DNA of 64,000 bases, from the NCBI RefSeq assembly GCF_006352065.1, contig NZ_CP040915.1, positions 558,001 through 622,000 on the forward strand, given 5' to 3'. Shown here piece by piece: positions 62,969 through 64,000 of this stretch. The notes beneath the pieces are model-generated. The model was not told the origin of the DNA. It searched no databases and saw nothing but the letters and a program-made list of their open reading frames with translations. Position numbers and translations under genes: made by a program. Numbering within the stretch: the first letter of the stretch is position 1; every line of letters starts with the position of its first letter. The DNA is from Georgenia yuyongxinii. Its GTDB lineage: Bacteria > Actinomycetota > Actinomycetes > Actinomycetales > Actinomycetaceae.

Positions 62969-64000
<1,032 letters not shown>

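Overview
The window is very GC-rich, densely packed DNA from an actinobacterium. Lineage markers are a mycothiol-type maleylpyruvate isomerase, an XPB helicase with a helicase-associated partner, a DUF3027 protein, a WXG100 protein, CIRCE-controlled groEL and many apparently leaderless genes. A motile, aerobic Micrococcales-type soil or environmental bacterium fits best, but the genus cannot be fixed from sequence reading alone.

Layout. Bases 1-10051: the end of a flagellar/chemotaxis locus (degenerate FlhF-like protein, csrA, cheA, cheW, an MCP, cheB, cheR, cheY, cheX, a second cheY and a second CheX-like gene), mostly joined by 4-base overlaps. 10191-14993: SGNH hydrolase, membrane-anchored GH15-like protein, and a repeat lipoprotein divergent from an ECF sigma/anti-sigma pair. 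15017-18622: groEL behind two CIRCE operators, a double-domain universal stress protein and a small protein. 18771-23737: the gentisate pathway (IclR regulator; 3-hydroxybenzoate 6-hydroxylase, gentisate dioxygenase, fumarylpyruvate hydrolase, maleylpyruvate isomerase). 24147-27908: two DUF1876 paralogues, two HD-domain paralogues (one fused to DUF4031, one with its HD doublet changed to HG) and an orphan WXG100 gene.

28103-33658 is the most interesting operon: a fatty acyl-CoA reductase/HAD fusion, a short-chain reductase, a PlsC acyltransferase and an alkyl-DHAP synthase homologue, each overlapping the next by four bases. Together they match the steps of ether-lipid (alkyl-glycerol) synthesis known from peroxisomes. 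33618-41163: two-component system, PhzF protein, membrane protein, NYN nuclease, amidohydrolase and ROK regulator. 41273-47375: a ribose-type sugar ABC importer with a dehydrogenase and a TIM-barrel isomerase. 47470-59776: TPM/PspA envelope pair, glutamine amidotransferase, XPB, HIT, DUF2237, aminotransferase, DUF4262, helicase-associated protein, cold-shock protein and DUF3027. 59854-62922: a large GHKL/HSP90-like ATPase. 62969-64000: protocatechuate 3,4-dioxygenase subunits, cut by the right edge.

Two window-wide patterns stand out. First, about fifteen starts have a -10-like hexamer ending 6-7 bases before the start codon and no Shine-Dalgarno sequence, the signature of leaderless transcripts; this settles several start choices. 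Second, a 19-bp-period repeat (consensus near CGCGAGATGTCATCTTCTC) occurs at four intergenic places, each 12-18 bases after a stop codon and in the same orientation relative to the gene just ended.
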